A DNA stretch of 64,000 bases from Thalassobius sp047123305 (GCF_047123305.1 NZ_CP138918.1:3224001-3288000), one strand, 5' to 3'. Counted from the stretch's first letter, positions 17,585 to 27,084 are shown. Notes: generated from the letters alone by a model not told the origin. Numbers and translations: made by a program.

Positions 17585-18520
17585 TCAGGAACCGTCGCTT
17601 TGCGCCAGCGGGTGGTGTTCCAGCACCAGCTCTTTCAGCCGTTCGTCCAGCACATGGGTGTAAATCTCGGTTGTTGCCAGATCTGCATGGCCCAGCAGGG
17701 TCTGGATGGCACGCAGATCGGCGCCATTGGCCAGGAGGTGGGTGGCGAAAGCGTGGCGCAGCGTGTGCGGCGTGACTTTTTCGGGAGAGACGCCGCCTTC
17801 AACCGCCAGGTCTTTGATCAGCTGAAAGAAACGGTGGCGGGTCAGATGGCCCAGCTTGCCCCGACTGGGGAAGAGAAAGCGACTGACGGGTTTGCCCTCC
17901 AGCCGCCCGACCTCCTCCGCTTCGTCCCGTTCCAGCAGCCATTCTGCGAGGGCCACGCGGGCTGGCGGCGACAGCGGCACCATCCGTTCCTTGCCGCCCT
18001 TGCCCGAGATCAGCAACACCCGTGGATCACCGCGGGCGGCGCTGACGGGCAGGGACACCAGTTCGGTCACCCGCATTCCGGTGGCGTAGAGCACTTGCAT
18101 CAGGCAGGTGTTGCGTAGCTGTTCCGCGTCGGTCCGGCCGTGGCTTCGAGCAGCGTTGAGCAGGCGGTCAACCTCTGCTTCGCTGAGCGTTTTGGGCAGT
18201 TTCTTGTCCTTGCCCGGTCCGGCAATCTGAATGGCGGGGTTATCGGCGCGCCAACCTTCCTCAAAGGCAAATCGAAACAACTGCTTGATCGAAGACAATC
18301 GCCGCGCACGGGTAGAGCGCGCCAGCCCCTGGGCCTCGCAGTCGATCAGATAGCTTTCGATCTGATCCCGTGTCACGGTTTCAAAATCCGCCCCCGCCCG
18401 GTCCAGCCATTCGGTGAAGTCGCGCAGATCACGGGCATAGGCCATGCGGGTGTTTTCCGAGGCGCCCAGCTCGGCCACCTGCGCTTCCAGAAAGGCCGAG
18501 ATCCAATGCAACATCTGCAT
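17585..18520 (-). CDS. xerD: Tyrosine recombinase XerD
   Basis: The 311-residue protein has the SAM-like core-binding domain (residues 1-90) and the catalytic domain. Catalytic marks are the Arg in ATGMRVTELVSL, the Lys in GKGGKER, HTLRHAFATHLL, and the Tyr in TTEIYTHV. XerD with XerC resolves chromosome dimers at dif next to FtsK. It is not part of an integrative element here: the context is housekeeping. The ATG at 18520 comes one base after the stop of the upstream gene (TGAGATG), indicating coupling. Confidence 0.95.
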   Translation of the reverse strand: MQMLHWISAFLEAQVAELGASENTRMAYARDLRDFTEWLDRAGADFETVTRDQIESYLIDCEAQGLARSTRARRLSSIKQLFRFAFEEGWRADNPAIQIAGPGKDKKLPKTLSEAEVDRLLNAARSHGRTDAEQLRNTCLMQVLYATGMRVTELVSLPVSAARGDPRVLLISGKGGKERMVPLSPPARVALAEWLLERDEAEEVGRLEGKPVSRFLFPSRGKLGHLTRHRFFQLIKDLAVEGGVSPEKVTPHTLRHAFATHLLANGADLRAIQTLLGHADLATTEIYTHVLDERLKELVLEHHPLAQSDGS

Positions 18521-18521
18521 C

Positions 18522-20063
18522 TCAACTGCCCCGTTGCAACAACAGGGCCTGTAGCGCCGCCTGCCGGGCGGTGTCTTCCAGCCCCAAGGCGCGGAAAGTT
18601 GCCAGGGCCTTGGGCAATTCATGTAGTTCCCCGGCGATGGCCCGTTGATAAAGCAGCATTGCCCGCAGGATCACCTCGCCCAGACGGCGTTCTGACATAT
18701 CGGGCTCAAACTGTGCGGGCAGCGCCAGATCGGCAAACCCTTCGACAACCGCACGCTGCCGCGGATCGGAGGTTTGCACCGCGCCCGGTTCGCCAACGGC
18801 AAGCGCCGTCAGGAAGGCCTGATCGGGCAGGCCGGGGCCCAGCTTCTGTGCGGCCTGTTCGTAAAGGGGCGACAACAACGCCACATGATAGGCCAGGGCA
18901 GCTGCTTCACCCGTCAAGGGCAGCGTCATTAGATCCTCAGCGTAAAGCTTGGCAAATGGCACCTCCAGACGCGCCACCTTCATGGCGGTGAACGCCTTGG
19001 GCAGGGTACGCGCCACGGCATTGCCATCGCGGGCCTTCAGGGCAATATCAAACCGCTGCACCGCATCGATCCGGTCCCAGATGCCACCCGAGGCGGCGGG
19101 CAGACGTTCCGAGTAAATTCCAAGCAGGCGGTTCGGGGCCAAAGAGCCGGTCTGCGCCAGACGTTCTGCGGCCTCGATCTTGGCCTTCCAGCCGACAGTG
19201 CCACGCAGGTCCGCCACCGCAAAGGCCCGCGGGAGCGGTGCGGTGGGCAGGGATTCGCCCACGGCTTCGCGCAGGCGGAACACCAATGGCGAGGGCCGTA
19301 CCGGCGGATGCGGCAGCGGCTCACCCTCAAACAATTCGGGATCCAGGAACAGCTGCAGCAGCGCCATTTCCTGATCGCTCACCAATCCCAAGGCTTTGCC
19401 GGTGCCCAATGTCAGCGCCGCCGTGGACCAATCGCCTGTTCGGGCGGTGCAGAACACCCGCGCCGCATAAGAAGGTGCGAGATGCGGCGCGCGCATCAGC
19501 TTGGCGCAGGCAAGGTTTTCATCACCGGTCAGCAGCGTGGCATCAAACCATCGCGCAAACAGCGGTTTTTCATCGGCCCCCGTGCGATCCAGCAGGGCTT
19601 GCACCGCTTCCACCGCGCCCAAAGACAGCAGCGCATCCAGACGGGCCTGCAGCAGCAGACTCTGGTCCGTGGCATCTGCCGGCGCTTCGGCCTCGGCCAG
19701 CAACAACGTGTAAAACAAAGACTGCATCGCCGGCAGAGCGGTTAATTTCTGCGCCCGGATCAGCTCTTGCAGGCTGTCGGTCTGCGAATAAGCCCAAAGA
19801 TCCGGCGGCAAGCCGGTGACTTTCGACGACAGCAGCCCAACCGCATCGTTCTGGACCTCGCCCAAAGGTGCAACTGCAACGTCGGGCGTTGTAGCGCTTT
19901 CGGTCACGGGGGGCTCTGACAGGCGATCGGGATCAATCAGCGGGGCCTCAACCGGATCGGTCAGCCAGTCGATGGCCGAAAGCGGCTCTTCGGCCAGTGC
20001 GCCACTTGCCAGCACCGCGAGGAGTGACGTCGCCTGTGCCAATCTGGCGCGTTTAGCCGGCAT
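18522..20063 (-). CDS. Conserved hypothetical exported protein
   Basis: I do not recognise a characterised family. The 513-residue product starts with a signal-like segment (MPAKRARLAQATSLLAVLAS, cut near ALAEE). A Pro-rich acidic linker and then a long alpha-helical, Ala/Leu-rich body follow, with features of a helical-repeat protein. It is probably periplasmic. It lies between a 49-codon membrane gene, which it overlaps by 11 bases, and xerD, one base away, so the three form one operon divergent from aroK. The role is unknown. Confidence 0.82.
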   Translation of the reverse strand: MPAKRARLAQATSLLAVLASGALAEEPLSAIDWLTDPVEAPLIDPDRLSEPPVTESATTPDVAVAPLGEVQNDAVGLLSSKVTGLPPDLWAYSQTDSLQELIRAQKLTALPAMQSLFYTLLLAEAEAPADATDQSLLLQARLDALLSLGAVEAVQALLDRTGADEKPLFARWFDATLLTGDENLACAKLMRAPHLAPSYAARVFCTARTGDWSTAALTLGTGKALGLVSDQEMALLQLFLDPELFEGEPLPHPPVRPSPLVFRLREAVGESLPTAPLPRAFAVADLRGTVGWKAKIEAAERLAQTGSLAPNRLLGIYSERLPAASGGIWDRIDAVQRFDIALKARDGNAVARTLPKAFTAMKVARLEVPFAKLYAEDLMTLPLTGEAAALAYHVALLSPLYEQAAQKLGPGLPDQAFLTALAVGEPGAVQTSDPRQRAVVEGFADLALPAQFEPDMSERRLGEVILRAMLLYQRAIAGELHELPKALATFRALGLEDTARQAALQALLLQRGS

Positions 20064-20202
20064 CCAGCGTCACCTGTTGTCGAATCTCACGTTGTTCCGG
20101 CGAAAAATCCGCCCCCAGCCATGGCCCGATATAGGCATAAGCCACCAGCGCCACAGCGCCCAAAACCGCCAAGATGAAAAGCCATTTAATCAGACGCCCC
20201 AT
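20053..20202 (-). CDS. Small single-pass membrane protein (49 residues)
   Basis: A short frame of 49 codons begins MGRLIKWLFILAVLGAVALV with one strong transmembrane helix. A short polar tail (LGADFSPEQREIRQQVTLDAG) follows. Its 3' end overlaps the start of the next gene by 11 bases in another frame. The helix, the tight overlap and the position as first gene of the xerD operon support a real gene. It begins about 120 bases from aroK on the opposite strand. Confidence 0.75.
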   Translation of the reverse strand: MGRLIKWLFILAVLGAVALVAYAYIGPWLGADFSPEQREIRQQVTLDAG

Positions 20203-20321
20203 AGTCCTACTGCCCGTTGTTGATCATTTTCTTTCACTTATAACTGGCCTTTTGCCCAAGATCACGTCATTCAGACAGGAAATCGAAAAAACGGCAGAGG
20301 TTGGCCGAAGGGCGGGGCATC

Positions 20322-20870
20322 ATGGCGTGGAAACTGAAGAAAACCGTTGTGCTGGTCGGCATGATGGGGGCCGGAAAAACGGCTGTTGGCAAGGCGTTGG
20401 CGGCCAAACTTGGGGTGCCGTTTTTGGATTCGGACGCCGAGATTGTGGCGGCGGCGAATATGGAAATTGCCGAAATTTTCAGCCGCGATGGCGAACCGTT
20501 TTTCCGTGACAAGGAAAGTCAGGTGATCGAACGCCTGCTGAGTGCCGAACCCTGCGTGCTGTCCACTGGCGGCGGTGCCTTTCTGGCCGAACGCAACCGC
20601 GCCATGATTGCGGACAAAGGGGTGGCTGTCTGTCTGAATGCGGATCTGCAACTGCTGTGGAACCGGGTGAAACACAAGGACACACGACCCTTGCTGCGCA
20701 CCGAAGATCCCTTTGCAACCCTTTCGGAAATCTACGAAACCCGCGCGCCTATTTACGCCATGGCGGACCTGCGTGTCGGGGTGCAGCCGAATTATTCCAT
20801 AGAAATGACCCGCGACAAGGTGGTCGAGGCGCTGGGAACACGCCCTGACGTATTGGAGGTGCCGAAATGA
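20322..20870 (+). CDS. aroK: Shikimate kinase
   Basis: The 182-residue kinase phosphorylates shikimate with ATP in the aromatic amino acid pathway. GMMGAGKTAVGK is the P-loop, DSDAEIV binds shikimate and Mg, FFRDKE and STGGGAFL are substrate-binding segments, and DTRPLLR is the lid region. The ATG at 20322 is preferred over the TTG at 20301 because AAGGGCGGGG lies just upstream. It overlaps aroB by 4 bases (ATGA), so the two enzymes are coupled. Confidence 0.95.
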   Translation: MAWKLKKTVVLVGMMGAGKTAVGKALAAKLGVPFLDSDAEIVAAANMEIAEIFSRDGEPFFRDKESQVIERLLSAEPCVLSTGGGAFLAERNRAMIADKGVAVCLNADLQLLWNRVKHKDTRPLLRTEDPFATLSEIYETRAPIYAMADLRVGVQPNYSIEMTRDKVVEALGTRPDVLEVPK

Positions 20871-21991
20871 GTGCCGCAAATGTTGAAGCTGTTCACGTTC
20901 CATTAGGCGATCGCGCCTATGATGTGCTGGTTGGGCCCGGCCTACTGGCACAAGCAGGGACGTTGATTGCACCCTTGTTGCGGCGCAAACGGGTGGCTGT
21001 GGTCAGCGATGAAAACGTCGCTGGGTTGCATCTGGAGGCCCTGAGGAAAGGCCTGCAAGCGGTTGATATTGAAATGGTTTCTCTGGCGTTGCCGGCGGGC
21101 GAGGCAACAAAGAGCTGGCCGCATTTCGAACGCACGGTTGAATGGCTGCTGGCGGAAAAGGTGGAGCGCAACGATGTCGTCATCGCCTTTGGCGGTGGTG
21201 TGATCGGCGATTTGGTGGGTTTTGCAGCCGCCGTGATGCGGCGCGGGGTGCGGTTTGTGCAGATCCCAACCAGCTTGCTGGCGCAGGTGGACAGTTCGGT
21301 TGGCGGCAAAACCGGCATCAATGCACCACAGGGCAAAAACCTGATCGGTGCCTTCCATCAGCCCTCGCTGGTACTGGCCGATACAGAGGTGCTGGGCACG
21401 CTGACCAAACGGGATTTTCTTGCCGGTTACGGCGAGGTGGTGAAATACGGCCTGCTGGGCGATGCGGCTTTCTTCGACTGGCTGGAAGCCAATGCCGAAG
21501 ACGCTGCCGCTGGTGACATGGCCAAACGGATCTATGCGGTGAAACGCTCGGTCGAGATGAAGGCCGAGATTGTCGCGCGGGATGAGACAGAACAAGGCGA
21601 CCGCGCCTTGTTGAACCTAGGCCACACCTTCTGCCACGCGCTGGAGGCGGCGACCGGCTATTCCGACCGCTTGCTGCACGGCGAAGGGGTCGCCATCGGC
21701 TGTGCTCTGGCATTTGAGGTGTCCTCTCGCATGGGCCTGTGCAGCCAGGAAGATCCCAGTCGCGTGCGCGAACATCTGTCGCGCATGGGCATGAAGGTGG
21801 ACCTGAAGGACATCCCCGGCGATCTGCCCGATGCAGAGGCGCTGATGGGTCTGATGAGCCAGGACAAGAAGGTGCAGGACGGTAAGATCAACTTCATAAT
21901 GGCGCGTGGCATCGGTCAGGCTTTTGTCACGGCGGATGTGGATCGCGACGTGGTGAAAGCCGTGCTGAGCGAAGCGCTCGCGGCGCGGTAA
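20867..21991 (+). CDS. aroB: 3-dehydroquinate synthase
   Basis: The 374-residue NAD- and metal-dependent enzyme converts DAHP to 3-dehydroquinate, the second shikimate-pathway step. GGGVIGDLVGFAAA and PTSLLAQVDSSVGGKTGIN are the classical signatures. LNLGHTFCHALE and HGEGVAIG carry metal-binding His residues. It directly follows aroK with a 4-base overlap, the standard bacterial order. Confidence 0.96.
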   Translation: MSAANVEAVHVPLGDRAYDVLVGPGLLAQAGTLIAPLLRRKRVAVVSDENVAGLHLEALRKGLQAVDIEMVSLALPAGEATKSWPHFERTVEWLLAEKVERNDVVIAFGGGVIGDLVGFAAAVMRRGVRFVQIPTSLLAQVDSSVGGKTGINAPQGKNLIGAFHQPSLVLADTEVLGTLTKRDFLAGYGEVVKYGLLGDAAFFDWLEANAEDAAAGDMAKRIYAVKRSVEMKAEIVARDETEQGDRALLNLGHTFCHALEAATGYSDRLLHGEGVAIGCALAFEVSSRMGLCSQEDPSRVREHLSRMGMKVDLKDIPGDLPDAEALMGLMSQDKKVQDGKINFIMARGIGQAFVTADVDRDVVKAVLSEALAAR

Positions 21992-22078
21992 TCCTGCCAA
22001 AAGATACAGGGAAAACACCTGTTTTCTCTGGCTGAAATTCGTTTATCAGGCCCTCTTGTCCCGCAAGGAGAGGCCCAG

Positions 22079-23728
22079 ATGAGACGTTCCGAACTGCTGA
22101 TGCCGGCAGGCAATCTGCGCAAGTTGAAAATGGCAGTGCTCTATGGCGCTGATGCCGTTTACCTCGGCACGCCGGACATGAGCCTGCGCACCAAATCGCA
22201 GTTTTCGCTGGAAGAGGTGATCGAAGGCGTCGCGTTTTGCCACGCCCACGGCAAACGCGCCTATCTGACGCTGAACCTGTTCAGCCACAACAAAGACGTG
22301 CCGAAGCTGGATGAGTATATCGAAACCATCCGCAGGGTTCAGCCGGACGGGTTGATCATCGCGGATCCCGGTGTGTTTACCTATGTTAAGAAACACGCTC
22401 CGGAGATCCCGCTGCATATCTCAACCCAGGCCAATGTCTGTTCTTGGCTGTCGGTCGATTTCTGGCAGGATCAGGGCGCTGCTTTGGTGGTTCTGGCGCG
22501 TGAAGTGTCCTATCCCGAACTGGCCGAGATCCGCGAAAAATGCCCGGATGTGAAGCTGGAGGCTTTTGTGCATGGCGCCATGTGCATGACCTATTCGGGG
22601 CGCTGCCTGTTGAGCAATTTCATGGCCGAGCGCGGCGCCAACCAAGGCAATTGCGCCAATTCCTGCCGCTGGAATTATCAGGTGCGGATGCGGCTCAAGG
22701 ACGGCACGGTTGAGGACCTGAATATCACGCCGGACAACGCTGATATGTTTGAATTTTTACTCGAAGAGGGCTGCCGCCCCGGTGAGCTGATGCCGATCGA
22801 AGAGGATGGGCGGGGCAGCTACATCATGAACTCGCGCGACCTGTGCATCATGCCGAAGCTGGACGACTATCTGAAGATCGGCGTGGACTGCCTGAAAGTC
22901 GAAGGGCGCGGCAAATCCGAATACTACTGTGCCATTGTGGCCCGCGCCTACCGCATGGCGATTGATGCCTATTATGACGACCCCGCGGGCTGGGATCCCA
23001 AACCCTATATGGATGAGCTGGAAACCGTCGGGAACCGTGGCTACACGCTGGCCTTCCACGAAGGGCGGCTTACCAATCACGCACATAATTATGAACACAC
23101 CGCTGCCATTGCCCAATGGGAATACGCCGGTGTCGTTGTCGGGGTGGAGGCGGAGGGCATCCTGATCGAGGTCAAAAATAAGCTGGAAGCGGGCGATGTG
23201 TTGGAGTTCGTCTCGCCCATCGCGCGGGACACGGTTCTGTTGCGGATGTATGAGTTTGAGGAGGCCGCGACAGGCGCGCGCAAAGAGGTCATTCATGGCT
23301 CCACCAAGACGGTGATCCGGGTGCCCTTTGCTCTGTTTGATCATGAGGATACGGATTGGCTGCGCGCGCAGTTTCCGGAATATACCGTGATGCGCAAAGA
23401 ACGCGCCCTGACGGAGGAGCAATGGGCGCGGATCAAGCTGGATAAGGTGGTGCAGGGGATCGAGGCCTCGGGCAAAGATCGCCCCAAAGCCTATGACCGG
23501 TCACGCGACAAGCTGGTTGATGCCATCGGGGAGGGGGCCGCGGAACGCCGGCACAAAACCAACCGCGTCGGCGTCGAAGGCTGCTGCGGCCGTGGCTGCA
23601 ATGGCTGCCTGATGTTCTGGCAGGACCCGCAGTACGAAAAAGCACGCGAGGAATTGCTAACCCGCAAACAGGGCGCACAATTGAGCCGGGCTGAGGCCAA
23701 AGCGTTGAAATTGCCGGTGGCGGAGTAG
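22079..23728 (+). CDS. U32 family peptidase-like protein (TrhP/RlhA-type RNA hydroxylation family)
   Basis: The 549-residue protein opens ELLMPAGNLRKLKMAVLYGA, typical of U32 proteins. EAFVHGAMCMTYSGRCLLSN and GNCANSCRW hold the conserved Cys residues. Characterised U32 members YegQ/TrhP and RlhA take part in tRNA wobble-uridine or rRNA cytidine hydroxylation rather than proteolysis. The C-terminal end carries an extra Cys cluster, GCCGRGCNGCLMF. Which RNA is the target cannot be told from sequence. An AGGAGAGG ribosome site lies 5-12 bases before the ATG. Confidence 0.88.
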   Translation: MRRSELLMPAGNLRKLKMAVLYGADAVYLGTPDMSLRTKSQFSLEEVIEGVAFCHAHGKRAYLTLNLFSHNKDVPKLDEYIETIRRVQPDGLIIADPGVFTYVKKHAPEIPLHISTQANVCSWLSVDFWQDQGAALVVLAREVSYPELAEIREKCPDVKLEAFVHGAMCMTYSGRCLLSNFMAERGANQGNCANSCRWNYQVRMRLKDGTVEDLNITPDNADMFEFLLEEGCRPGELMPIEEDGRGSYIMNSRDLCIMPKLDDYLKIGVDCLKVEGRGKSEYYCAIVARAYRMAIDAYYDDPAGWDPKPYMDELETVGNRGYTLAFHEGRLTNHAHNYEHTAAIAQWEYAGVVVGVEAEGILIEVKNKLEAGDVLEFVSPIARDTVLLRMYEFEEAATGARKEVIHGSTKTVIRVPFALFDHEDTDWLRAQFPEYTVMRKERALTEEQWARIKLDKVVQGIEASGKDRPKAYDRSRDKLVDAIGEGAAERRHKTNRVGVEGCCGRGCNGCLMFWQDPQYEKAREELLTRKQGAQLSRAEAKALKLPVAE

Positions 23729-23861
23729 GTCACATTCGCGTGGCTGTTAATGCCGACTTTGAGCCCTAGGCGTAAGATGCTGCAGGTCGCACAAACGTCC
23801 CTGTTTTCAAGAATAGCCCCAAAAAATGGATCAAGTTGCCTCTGCTGAATCACCTCAGTCA

Positions 23862-24218
23862 CTATGCTTTGAATTGATTTTCGTAGGCTTCAATGTGCTG
23901 CGGGAATAGCGTTTCGTAGGGCGGTTCGCTCACGCCAAGTGCATCCACGAATACTTCGGTGCCATTGTCACCGAATTCAACGAGATGCAAAGTAACATCA
24001 ACACACTCAACTTGGCGCCCATCTTCCATCTTCAAAATCAAACCATTCCAAATTTTGTAATCCTGTTCATCTTGGACTTGCGGCAGCACAGATGTTTGGA
24101 ACGTCGTAAAGCTGTCAGTTGGTTGAAATTCACCCTCGGCGCACCCCATAGGAGGATCACCGCCCCCTGCCAGGTCGGTGTCACCAATGTGTAGGTCTGC
24201 ATGAAGTACTTTGAACAT
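23862..24218 (-). CDS. Hypothetical protein (118 residues)
   Basis: I do not recognise this protein. It begins MFKVLHADLHIGDTDLAG, is acidic, and has no signal peptide or membrane segment. The ATG at 24218 is favoured because GGTGAT lies five bases upstream; a TTG at 24224 is too close to that site. The gene sits alone in a stretch of lower GC between the U32 gene and the tyrS terminator, with no operon partner. That placement and composition suggest an accessory gene. Confidence 0.6.
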   Translation of the reverse strand: MFKVLHADLHIGDTDLAGGGDPPMGCAEGEFQPTDSFTTFQTSVLPQVQDEQDYKIWNGLILKMEDGRQVECVDVTLHLVEFGDNGTEVFVDALGVSEPPYETLFPQHIEAYENQFKA

Positions 24219-24445
24219 GGCCAATCACCGTCTTGGTCAAATTGTTGGTGCGTCTAGCTGCGGTTTTGGGAAATTACTGCATCCTCGTACTTTGTAAGAA
24301 TGTTGGCAGCGTTACACCAGTCTTTACAAATTGCGTTTCGTAAAGCCGACATTGGCGCAGCCGCAACGAGTTCATCCTTCGACCGCTTCGCGTTTGTTAA
24401 CAGCGAAGTCTCGACAACAGTTATCACCTCGTTCCAGGCACAAAC

Positions 24446-24480
24446 AAAAAAACGCCCACACCATCCAAGGCGCGGGCGTT
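24446..24480 (-). terminator. Terminator of tyrS
   Basis: On the minus strand AACGCCC and GGGCGTT form a stem around a GC-rich loop, followed by seven T residues. It starts about 25 bases past the tyrS stop. Confidence 0.85.
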
Positions 24481-24505
24481 CCCAATTCTCGAACGTTCCG
24501 GCCGC

Positions 24506-25759
24506 TTAGTCGGCCAATTTCACCAGCGCGTGGCGTTTTTTGCCGGCGGACAGCTTGATCGGCTGCGCCAGTTTGGCGGCGTCGACCATCAGGCCTGCAT
24601 CGGTCAGGTTTTCATCGTCCAGCTTGGCGCCGTTTTCCTTGATCAGGCGTTTGGCGTCTTTGCCGGATTTGGCGAGGCCCGATTTCACGATCAGCTGCAC
24701 GATGGAGATGCCATCGCCCAGATCCGCGGCGGAGAGCTCCAGCGTGGGCAGGTCATCACCGACGCCGCCTTTTTCAAAGACCTCACGCGCGGTTGCCTCT
24801 GCCGCGGCAGCTGCTTCTGCACCGTGGCACAGGGTGGTCACCTCATTGGCAAGGATCACTTTGGCATCGTTGATCTCCTGACCTTCCAGCGCGCCAAGGC
24901 GGTCACATTCTTCGACCGGCAGTTCGGTGTAGAGCTTCAGGAAACGGCCCACGTCGGCGTCGGTGGTGTTGCGCCAGAACTGCCAGAACTCATACGGGCT
25001 GCGCATATCGGCGTTGAGCCAGACAGCCCCATCCGCCGATTTGCCCATTTTCTTGCCTTCCGAGGTGGTCAGCAGCGGCGAGGTCAGGCCAAAGATCTGA
25101 TTGTCGATCACCCGGCGCGTCAGGTCGATGCCGTTGACGATATTGCCCCATTGGTCCGAGCCACCCATCTGCAGCAGGCAGCCGTAACGGCGGTTCAACT
25201 CGAGGAAGTCATAGGCCTGCAGGATCATGTAGTTGAACTCAAGGAAGCTCAGCGACTGTTCGCGGTCGATGCGCGATTTCACCGATTCAAAGCTCAGCAT
25301 CCGATTGACCGAGAAGTGGCGGCCAATGTCACGCAGGAACTCGAGGTAGTTGAGCCCGTCAAGCCATTCGGCGTTGTTCAGCATCAAGGCGCCGTTGTCG
25401 GCATCCGAATAGTCGATGTATTTGGCAAAGACCTGCTTGATGCCGCTGATATTGTCGTTGATTGCGGCCTCATCCAGCAGCGGACGTTCATCCGCACGGA
25501 ACGACGGGTCACCCACCTTGGTGGTGCCGCCCCCCATCAGGGTGATCGGTTTGTGGCCGGTTTTCTGCAGCCAGCGCAGCATCATGATCTGAATGAGCGA
25601 GCCAACATGCAGCGATTTTGCCGTTGCATCAAAGCCGATATAGGCGGGAACCACACCGTCGCAGAGCGCTTCGTCAAGTGCCTGATAATCGGTGCAGTCG
25701 GCGATAAAGCCGCGCTCCATCATGACACGCATGAATTCCGATTTGGGGTGGTAGGTCAT
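24506..25759 (-). CDS. tyrS: Tyrosyl-tRNA synthetase
   Basis: The 417-residue class I synthetase charges tRNA-Tyr. The HIGH-like motif is SLHVGSLIQI and the KMSKS-like motif is KKMGKS. GGSDQWGNIVNGIDL is the tyrosine-site signature. Residues from about 350 form an S4-type RNA-binding domain (LAKSGKDAKRLIKENGAKLD). It is transcribed alone, divergent from anmK across 110 bases, and ends at a clear terminator. Confidence 0.97.
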   Translation of the reverse strand: MTYHPKSEFMRVMMERGFIADCTDYQALDEALCDGVVPAYIGFDATAKSLHVGSLIQIMMLRWLQKTGHKPITLMGGGTTKVGDPSFRADERPLLDEAAINDNISGIKQVFAKYIDYSDADNGALMLNNAEWLDGLNYLEFLRDIGRHFSVNRMLSFESVKSRIDREQSLSFLEFNYMILQAYDFLELNRRYGCLLQMGGSDQWGNIVNGIDLTRRVIDNQIFGLTSPLLTTSEGKKMGKSADGAVWLNADMRSPYEFWQFWRNTTDADVGRFLKLYTELPVEECDRLGALEGQEINDAKVILANEVTTLCHGAEAAAAAEATAREVFEKGGVGDDLPTLELSAADLGDGISIVQLIVKSGLAKSGKDAKRLIKENGAKLDDENLTDAGLMVDAAKLAQPIKLSAGKKRHALVKLAD

Positions 25760-25869
25760 TGCTTTTGTCCCTTACAGCTTTGCGCCCGTGTGTATAAGCT
25801 GCATCCTGCCAAGGGGGAAGGTGTGAATTTGCAACCTGTTAGGGGTTTTGTTGTGAAGGGGCTGGGGCT

Positions 25870-26991
25870 GTGACGCAGAGGCTGGATAAATCCGCGCCGA
25901 TCTGGGCGCTTGGGGCAATGTCGGGGACCTCGTTGGATGGGGTAGATGCCGCCATGTTGCAAAGCGACGGGCAAGAGATTCTGGCCTTTGGTGACAGTGG
26001 CTACCGGGCGTATTCCGCGCAGGAACAGGCGGTTCTGCGGTCTGGGCTCGGCTGTTGGCAAGACGCACCAGAGGTGGCCCAGGTGGCTGCGCTGTGTGAG
26101 CAGGCCCATGAAGAGGTGTTGGCTGGTTTTGAGGGTGCAGAGCTGATCGGCTTTCACGGCCAGACCTTGGCTCATGATCCCGGCGGGCGTGGCACCCATC
26201 AGGCTGGCGACGGCGCGGCTTTGGCAGCCAGACTGGGCAAACCTGTGGTCTGGGATTTTCGCAGCTCGGATGTGGAACTGGGCGGGCAGGGCGCGCCGCT
26301 GGCGCCGTTTTTCCACTTCGCCTGTGCCAAATGGATCGGTGCCACAGAACCGCTGGCTTTCCTGAACCTGGGCGGCGTCGGCAATATCACCTGGGTCGAT
26401 CCGCGCAAATCCACGCCAGAAGAGCCCGGTGCGTTACTGGCCTTTGACACCGGTCCGGCAAATGCGCCGCTGAATGATCTGCTGCAACAGCGCCGGGGTC
26501 AGGCCTATGACAAAGACGGCGCGCTGGCAGCACAGGGCGAAGTGGTCGAAGGGGCGCTGGAACTGTTTCTTGACGATCCTTATTTTCCCAAAATCCCGCC
26601 CAAGTCCCTGGACCGCGATGCCTTTGCCGACATGCTGGATCTGGTGCGCGAACTTGACGATGGCGATGCCGCCGCCACGATGACCGGCATGGCGGCCACG
26701 GCGGTGATGCTGGCGCTGGATCATTGCCCGACACGCCCGCATCAACTGTTGGTCACAGGCGGCGGGCGGCACAATCCAGTGATGATGCAAATGCTTGAGG
26801 CCAGCCTTGATTGTGCGGTCAAACCGGTAGAGATGGTGGGTCTGGATGGCGATATGCTGGAAGCGCAGGCCTTTGCCTATCTGGCGATCCGCGTTGCCAA
26901 AGGTTTGCCGACCTCCAGCCCTGAAACCACGGGGGTTTCAGCCCTCGTCGGGGGCGGCACGGTAAGCTATCCCGCCAACAATCCGGCGTGA
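25870..26991 (+). CDS. anmK: Anhydro-N-acetylmuramic acid kinase
   Basis: The 373-residue enzyme phosphorylates anhMurNAc from cell-wall turnover to MurNAc-6-phosphate. MSGTSLDGVDAAML is the N-terminal ATPase signature, FLNLGGVGNITWV and FDTGPANAPLNDLL are the second phosphate and sugar loops, and VTGGGRHNPVMM is the adenosine site. The start is a GTG at 25870 preceded by GAAGGGG. No peptidoglycan genes are adjacent. Confidence 0.95.
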   Translation: MTQRLDKSAPIWALGAMSGTSLDGVDAAMLQSDGQEILAFGDSGYRAYSAQEQAVLRSGLGCWQDAPEVAQVAALCEQAHEEVLAGFEGAELIGFHGQTLAHDPGGRGTHQAGDGAALAARLGKPVVWDFRSSDVELGGQGAPLAPFFHFACAKWIGATEPLAFLNLGGVGNITWVDPRKSTPEEPGALLAFDTGPANAPLNDLLQQRRGQAYDKDGALAAQGEVVEGALELFLDDPYFPKIPPKSLDRDAFADMLDLVRELDDGDAAATMTGMAATAVMLALDHCPTRPHQLLVTGGGRHNPVMMQMLEASLDCAVKPVEMVGLDGDMLEAQAFAYLAIRVAKGLPTSSPETTGVSALVGGGTVSYPANNPA

Positions 26992-26997
26992 CGCGCG

Positions 26998-27056
26998 TTC
27001 TTCTTGGTCAAAATATCCTGGGGTGAGCCACGCAGGGGCGAGGGGCAAAGCCCCTA
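26998..27056 (+). repeat. Gene-end repeat, family 1 (copy C)
   Basis: It contains TTCTTGGTCAAAATATCCTG, GGGTGAGCC and the hairpin AGGGGC-AA-AGCCCCT. It lies between the convergent ends of anmK and the radical SAM gene, matching copies at 981 and 15561. Confidence 0.7.
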
Positions 27057-27084
27057 CGGCGCTCATCCCATCGTTGTGAAGCGA

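Noticed and set aside
17585..18520. Integrase of a mobile element
   Set aside because: The tyrosine recombinase is a standard XerD in a housekeeping neighbourhood with no att sites or tRNA target.
24300..24509. 69-codon plus-strand frame opposite the tyrS terminator
   Set aside because: It runs through the tyrS terminator and into the tyrS coding end; no support beyond an open frame.
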